Origin: Chryseosolibacter sp036402075
GTDB taxonomy: Bacteria; Bacteroidota; Bacteroidia; Cytophagales; Cyclobacteriaceae
Length of the DNA: 64,000 nucleotides
Assembly: GCA_036402075.1 (NCBI GenBank)
Contig: DASWTP010000064.1
Coordinates: 1 to 64,000, forward strand
Direction: 5' to 3'
Below are positions 62,692 through 64,000 of the stretch, in pieces; within the stretch, counting starts at the first letter, position 1, and every line of letters starts with the position of its first letter. The notes beneath the pieces are model-generated. The model did no database searches and had not been told where the DNA came from. It saw only the letters and a program-made list of their open reading frames with translations. The translations under genes and the position numbers were made by a program.

Positions 62692-63259
62692 AGGCTCTGT
62701 TTTTCATCTTTTTCCGCAGATTAATTAACGCATAACGCATTCTACCCAATGCAGTGTTTATGCTGACCCCTGTGCGGTCTGCAATCTCCTGGAAACTCAT
62801 ATCAAGGTAGTGTCGCATAATTAGCACCTGCTTCTGCTCTATTGGCAGCTCCTTGATACAGTCCCTGAGTTTAGACCGGGTTTCCCGATGCATCTGTTTG
62901 TCCTCGGCTGAATCTTCTGCAAAATCCATCGAGTTTAACAGCTTGCTGCCGTCTTCCAGGACCACTTCCGGGTAACGCTTATCTTTTCTAAAATGATCAA
63001 TTGCCAGGTTATGAGCAATTCGACTAATCCAAGGCAGGAATTTTCCTTCTTCGTTGTATCGGCCGCCACGTATTGTGTTTATTGCCTTCACGAAAGTTTC
63101 CTGCAATAAATCTTCTGCGGTGTACCGATCTTTTACAATCAGGTAAATCGAGGTATAGACCTTGGACTTGTGTCGGTGTAAGAGCATTTCGAAAGCTTCT
63201 TCGTTACCGGTTTGATACAGCGACACTAATTTGCTGTCGCTTAATCCTTTGTCAATCAT
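62612..63259 (-). CDS. ECF-type RNA polymerase sigma factor
   Basis: The 215-residue protein has region 2 (AFEMLLHRHKSKVYTSIYLIV, DLLQETFVKA) and region 4 (LPIEQKQVLIMRHYLDMSFQEIADRTGVS), the latter with a helix-turn-helix for -35 recognition. It belongs to the ECF group of Bacteroidota. The small overlapping gene immediately downstream suggests a paired regulator. Target promoters are unknown. Confidence 0.95.
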   Translation of the reverse strand: MIDKGLSDSKLVSLYQTGNEEAFEMLLHRHKSKVYTSIYLIVKDRYTAEDLLQETFVKAINTIRGGRYNEEGKFLPWISRIAHNLAIDHFRKDKRYPEVVLEDGSKLLNSMDFAEDSAEDKQMHRETRSKLRDCIKELPIEQKQVLIMRHYLDMSFQEIADRTGVSINTALGRMRYALINLRKKMKNRAYDKNFYPDGFNSVLVPGDYGGGEDGD

Positions 63260-63442
63260 TCTACTTCACATTTAAGGTAACGTAGAGGTCTATTTCGATA
63301 TTGTGTGGGTTAGATTTTTGAATTTGGTTTGAAAAGATATAAATATTTTCACAGTCGCCAAAAAATTTTGAGAAAATTCTTGCGTTGGAATCATTTTCTT
63401 ATGGTATTTGAATCACAAAAAAATTTTTGTTAGAACCCATAT

Positions 63443-63850
63443 ATGCCAGTCAGCAAGAAACGCGTTATTAAAAGTTTAGAGAACCTGTCAGAGGATTTGA
63501 AAGAATTGCTGAGGGACCAATATCCAAACGGATACGAGAGCAGTATTACCCGCATTACCAACGCAAAAAAGGAACCCATTTTTGTGTTTCCACTCGAAAC
63601 CGATGATGCCACCTATTTGATAAAGGTGCCGGCCACGAAGAATAGCGATGGCGAATACGATGTAGATTCTACTCCGGAGCCAGATATGGAAGGCAGTTCA
63701 GGTGGGCCGGCCGGAGCAAGTGATGATGATGATGGTTTCGGCTCAGGTGATGGCTATGGTGATGAAGGCGGCCGGGATGATGATTATGATGATGAAGGCG
63801 GTGGAAGAAAAAGTCGTGAAGCAAGCTACGATCCCGATTTTGATAACTAG
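63443..63850 (+). CDS. Small protein with an Asp/Gly-rich tail, unknown function
   Basis: The 135-residue protein has a globular N-terminal half (VIKSLENLSEDLKELLRDQYP ... YLIKVPATK) and a low-complexity C-terminal third rich in Asp, Gly and Arg-Lys ends (from about residue 78). The Asp tract is encoded by GAT repeats. No signal peptide. It is divergent from the sigma-factor gene, and a role with RNA or protein partners is possible but unsupported. Confidence 0.7.
   Translation: MPVSKKRVIKSLENLSEDLKELLRDQYPNGYESSITRITNAKKEPIFVFPLETDDATYLIKVPATKNSDGEYDVDSTPEPDMEGSSGGPAGASDDDDGFGSGDGYGDEGGRDDDYDDEGGGRKSREASYDPDFDN
63715..63800 (+). repeat. GAT/GGN codon microsatellite
   Basis: Runs of GAT codons interleaved with GGT/GGC encode the Asp/Gly tail. 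Copy-number change would stay in frame. Confidence 0.5.
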
Positions 63851-63880
63851 CCCGCCCGCGAAAAATTTTCATATAAATTG

Positions 63881-63915
63881 AACACCATCCGGCTGGGTGG
63901 TGTTCTTTCTTTTTG
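63881..63915 (+). terminator. Rho-independent terminator
   Basis: AACACCA (63881-63887) pairs with TGGTGTT (63898-63904), followed by a T-rich tract. It closes the Asp/Gly-rich gene. Confidence 0.8.
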
Positions 63916-63949
63916 TACCGTTCTTATAAGGATTTCTGATAACCGAAGG

Positions 63950-63957
63950 TAAATTTG
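63950..63957 (+). promoter_or_regulatory. Candidate -7 element (TAAATTTG)
   Basis: A full match to TAnnTTTG, 25 bases before an ATG at 63983. It suggests that a gene begins at the right edge. Confidence 0.45.
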
Positions 63958-63982
63958 ACTGTGACTACTTCTCTGATTCAAA

Positions 63983-64000
63983 ATGACACTCACCTGGACG
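63983..64000 (+). CDS. Possible start of a gene cut by the window edge
   Basis: An ATG opens a frame reading M-T-L-T-W-T up to the last base. The candidate promoter just upstream supports it, but only six codons are visible, so identity is unknown. Confidence 0.25.

Noticed and set aside
63669..63872. His-rich minus-strand frame opposite the Asp/Gly tail
   Set aside because: It is the reverse reading of GAT/GGN repeats; a His run is expected and does not show a gene.

Overview
The window reads as a chromosomal segment of a Bacteroidota bacterium, most likely of the order Cytophagales (phylum fairly certain, order inferred). Evidence seen in the sequence: many Sec signal peptides ending in an A-Q cleavage site, a giant secreted protein with a type IX secretion (T9SS) C-terminal sorting domain, several copies of the Bacteroidota promoter -7 element TAnnTTTG, almost no Shine-Dalgarno sequences, a Bacteroidota-type ECF sigma factor overlapping a small companion gene, and a DUF4293 membrane protein. 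No tRNA, rRNA, CRISPR array, insertion sequence, phage or integrase gene was recognised. Coding density is high, and no stretch longer than 300 bases lacks a gene.

Layout. 1-6268: 3' end of a lamin-tail-domain surface protein, a YbfF-like hydrolase, prmA and tpiA (minus strand), a small lipoprotein and a secreted M20 amidohydrolase. 6506-15456: a compact three-gene secreted cluster, namely a Kre9/KNH-like protein, a 2319-residue multidomain T9SS substrate (Asp-box, Fn3, FG-GAP, ASPIC/UnbV and SbsA-like Ig repeats) and a secreted caspase-fold protein. This is the most unusual locus here. 15630-23468: Rieske ferredoxin, two secreted unknowns, an AlkC-type DNA glycosylase next to a DUF763 protein, a membrane-anchored metallo-beta-lactamase-fold hydrolase, a tandem pair of paralogous secreted proteins and a lipoprotein. 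23644-34063: a large GAF protein of unknown role, PrsW, a thioredoxin-fold protein without CxxC, nitroreductase, a lipid-anchored probable beta-barrel protein, an amidohydrolase, a TPR protein with a lipid kinase, an RDD protein and a DinB protein.

34156-48893: M14 peptidase, Tpx, a DUF3500 protein, a VOC protein, a tandem pair of outer-membrane-like proteins, an MsbA-like ABC transporter whose frame directly continues that of truA, a PcaF-like thiolase, a DUF4293 protein behind a structured leader, a dihaem peroxidase with an outer-membrane partner, and htpG. 49059-56719: housekeeping genes, including a YraN nuclease-fold protein, a bifunctional phosphoglucose/phosphomannose isomerase, lipB, a PolB-like exonuclease, RNase R and a polyprenyl diphosphate synthase. 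56854-62458: a PhyH oxygenase, a nucleoside-symporter-family MFS permease, a Gfo/Idh/MocA oxidoreductase, a GT4 glycosyltransferase and a secreted DUF1080 protein. The oxidoreductase and DUF1080 protein fit the known 3-keto-glycoside theme. 62461-63850: ECF sigma factor with an overlapping small gene, then an Asp/Gly-rich protein. A new gene may begin at the right edge.

Intergenic spaces carry short word-like repeats in at least four families, often arranged as inverted pairs, plus GC-rich perfect palindromes. Several sit exactly where terminators are expected. Functional calls rest on reading motifs by eye and on knowledge of families; no database search was run.
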